From assembly GCA_947846985.1 (NCBI GenBank), contig CANTUZ010000007.1, positions 28,214,355 through 28,278,354 on the forward strand: 64,000 nt of DNA. Direction: 5' to 3'. The notes beneath the pieces were generated by a model. It saw nothing but the letters and a program-made list of their open reading frames with translations, did no database searches and had not been told where the DNA came from. The translations under genes and the position numbers were made by a program. The stretch is from Fratercula arctica (lineage: Eukaryota; Chordata; Aves; Charadriiformes; Alcidae). Of the stretch, positions 61,656 through 64,000 are shown in pieces. Numbering within the stretch: position 1 is the first letter of the stretch; every line of letters begins with the position of its first letter.

Positions 61656-64000
61656 CCTGAACATTTCTGTGCTCACCTAGCCAGAAAGTTGCCAACGCTC
61701 TGAATGACAAAAACGATCTAAAGAAAGAAGATGTAGCGAAAAAGTAAAGGTTACATCTTACTGCACTCATGAAGGATCAGTGTGGCTTTTCAGGTCTACT
61801 AGCCAAGCAAGGACTGCGGCTACAGCACCATTTGTAGTTCCAATTTGCCTGGCAAGTATCATGAAATTTCACAGTTCTGGCAATTGTGTTACAAGAAACC
61901 TGCACTGGCAGCATACAAGAAAAGCTAGATGTTGATATAATTCACTGAAAGGATTTTCCTGTCTATCAGAGAGAGAGTTAAGTCTCCATTAGGTAGTAAG
62001 TTGTATATCTTCATTCGAACTATGGAAATAGTTCTCCACAGCTTAATTTGGCAAAACATGCTCAGAAAGACAAATTCTCTGAGATCTCCCTGAAGTCAGT
62101 GGGACCGTGCCGAGTTTAAACCAGCCCCCAATTTGATGTAAGCACTTCTGCAAGTTACTAGACTAAACCTGTTTCTTGAAATGCAATGCAAAGTGTTGCT
62201 TGTGCCGGTACAGAGATAGGAGCTATTATCTCCCTCCCCCTCCCAGATCTTCCTGCCAGTGTTTTGCTGTGTGGTCGGACATGTTACCACCAGATGCGGT
62301 TAAAGCGGAGTAAGGCGAAATCCCAGTGCATATAAATATAGGACTATTCAGTGGTAGTGGCTCTACAGTGTGTGGTACCAGCGAGCGGTCCTCCTTTGGG
62401 TGGGTAATCCCTCCTGTGCCAGGCTTGGTTAGCGCACACACTGCTGTGCTTACTGCAGGTTGGAAGTAAGGCTCAGATTTTACCGGGAGTTACCAAGTTC
62501 TGGTGGAGACAGGGATGAATTCCACTGTCTCCAAGGTAACTGCTTCCTATGCACTTACCCTACAGACACCACATCATCTCTGCTGGTGGAGCATACAGAG
62601 CCTGGTCAGATCACCGGCTGCCAGTCTCAGCCAGCTCTCTTTCCCGGCCAGTGCTTCTATATCTGCCCGTCTGTATTGTCCTCCCTTCCTGTACCAGGGG
62701 AGGGTTTCACCATTCTTCACTGTACTACCCTTCAGAAGTGACATTTCTGCCCTCCATGGTCATGACAAGTGATTGCCCCACGGCAAACCCATGCTTTGTG
62801 AACATGAGTGATGCTAGTGCAGCAGTTAACATCCCATTCCTCCAGGGCCCCGCTGCCACCAAGGCTGCAGACACCTTGCTTGCAGCTTACTTAGGCTTCA
62901 TCATGGAGTACAGGCAAACTAAATCAGAAAATAGTAATAATAAAAAAACCCTTTTCTCCATATAACTTTGTCTCAAAATTTTAGTTGAACCAATCCGCCC
63001 TTGTTTGAATGATAGGTAGAACTGAAACTTTTATGTCCATTAGGCATTTTGCTGTTACCTCTGCTAAGCAATATGATACCTTCATCACTTGCTTTAAGGC
63101 TGACACATTCAGTCCTGGCTCTCCCTCATATGTCAAGTTTTTCTTTTCTTTTGGCCAGTGGTGATACATTTCCGTTTTACTCTTTCCTCATTCATCGCAC
63201 AGAGTGCGTTCCCTATCCATGCTGTTCCTTCTATCAACATGTTTTGCTGCATCTGCTTTGAAGTGGTAATACAGGAGTTGTCTAATCAGAACCTGATTAT
63301 CCTTTCGCGTGGAGGTGGTACCATTTGGATGGGCTCTAATCTCATTAACACTACTTTCGTTGTCTCCATCCCACTGATGACATCTGCAATTCCGTCAGTG
63401 TGATTAACATCCTGGTCTGGCTTTTGGTATGTTTAGTCCTGATTTATGCCTGTATGGGATGACAACTAGGCTATCTGCCTTTCTCCAGCTTAGGAATTTG
63501 ATCCTTCTAGATAGGTTTGGGGGTTTTTCTGCTTCTCTTTAAAGTATGATCCAGCTGTTGTTTTCTCTATTCTTTTGTATTATCTGGCCAATGGAAATGG
63601 TATTTTCCTCTAGACGGATGATTTTATTACTGTCGTACAAATGTAAGATTGCTTGTTGCACATCTTCCCTTTGAAGATTGAAGTTATAAATCAGTTAAGA
63701 AAGTGGCATCATATTGGTGGATATGCTTCATTTTTGTAAATATTTTTGTCTGTGTCTGTATATTGATCTGTGCTAAGAGTCGACTTGGAAAGTACTGATT
63801 TTATGAGTGACAGATAATCTACTGTGGTGAATGCACTGCGATTTAGTTCCACAGAAGACTTGTTACCAAGACTTTGCAAATTCCTTTCCTGAAGAATTTG
63901 ACGTTCACTGTTATTAATTCAGAAAAGCAGCACTTGCTCCAGATTGCAGAGCTGACATCACGCTTATGAATATTTCTCTGTTGAATCTTTATTCTTTGTT
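61656..64000. other. Non-coding stretch, no gene seen
   Basis: A relic with ctgaagtcagtgggacc near 62082-62130 resembles the old amniote repeats above. A GC-richer part at 62400-62900 has overlapping frames in all three + frames (up to 138 codons) with no common start, splice or family signal, so it is not called. The rest is AT-rich unique DNA. Confidence 0.55.

Noticed and set aside
62460..62965. Three overlapping + frames of 89-138 codons
   Set aside because: GC-richer stretch open in all three frames, no splice or start context and no recognised family.
1..64000. tRNA, rRNA, CRISPR array, bacterial-type operon or phage
   Set aside because: No B-box-like tRNA sequence, no regularly spaced identical repeats, and no dense co-directional coding anywhere.

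Overview
This is a vertebrate nuclear window, almost certainly from a bird. The clearest evidence is the CR1 retrotransposon copies with the avian-type 3' end: a 'ccaaccctatggttctatg' block followed by an 8-bp ATTCTATG tail. The background is AT-rich and CpG-poor. There are no bacterial-style operons, no dense coding, no CpG island, and no tRNA, rRNA or CRISPR. No protein gene can be named with confidence, so the window reads as intergenic or long-intron DNA. CR1 is the only transposon family recognised with confidence.

Layout. 0-3.2 kb is mostly unique sequence with one exon-like open block (399-530, +). 3.2-7.5 kb holds an old CR1 (+) and a younger one (-) that still encodes the end of a reverse transcriptase including its FADD box. 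A short 50-bp duplication and a TA/TG microsatellite lie between them. 7.5-27 kb is unique sequence with simple repeats, pyrimidine-skewed blocks, a 16-bp palindrome and one exon-like block (18558-18680, +). 27.0-27.9 kb is the most coding-like stretch on the + strand: CpG-rich for this window, a 283-base open block between splice-like signals, then a stop and AATAAA. 30-33 kb and 41 kb carry relics of palindromic elements of a kind that looks ancient and amniote-wide.

36.2-39.7 kb is the most distinctive region. A TA microsatellite abuts a well-preserved 5'-truncated CR1. About 50 bases after that CR1 starts a roughly 2.8-kb degenerate tandem array, with units near 155-160 bp (a few longer) that repeatedly contain telomere-like GGTTAGGGTT motifs. 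43.6-44.2 kb has an exon-like block on the minus strand (43653-43804), whose donor site sits in a perfect 11-bp hairpin, next to another CR1 (-). 44-64 kb is again gene-poor, with simple repeats, a very old CR1 relic (about 52.6 kb), a few weak minus-strand exon-like blocks, and a degenerate 40-bp minisatellite near 61.5 kb.

If the exon-like blocks are real, they would fit two convergent genes: + strand on the left, minus strand on the right, with the tandem array between them. This is inference only. Pseudo-exons are common in vertebrate DNA and I could not test conservation or transcription. No novel system is demonstrated.
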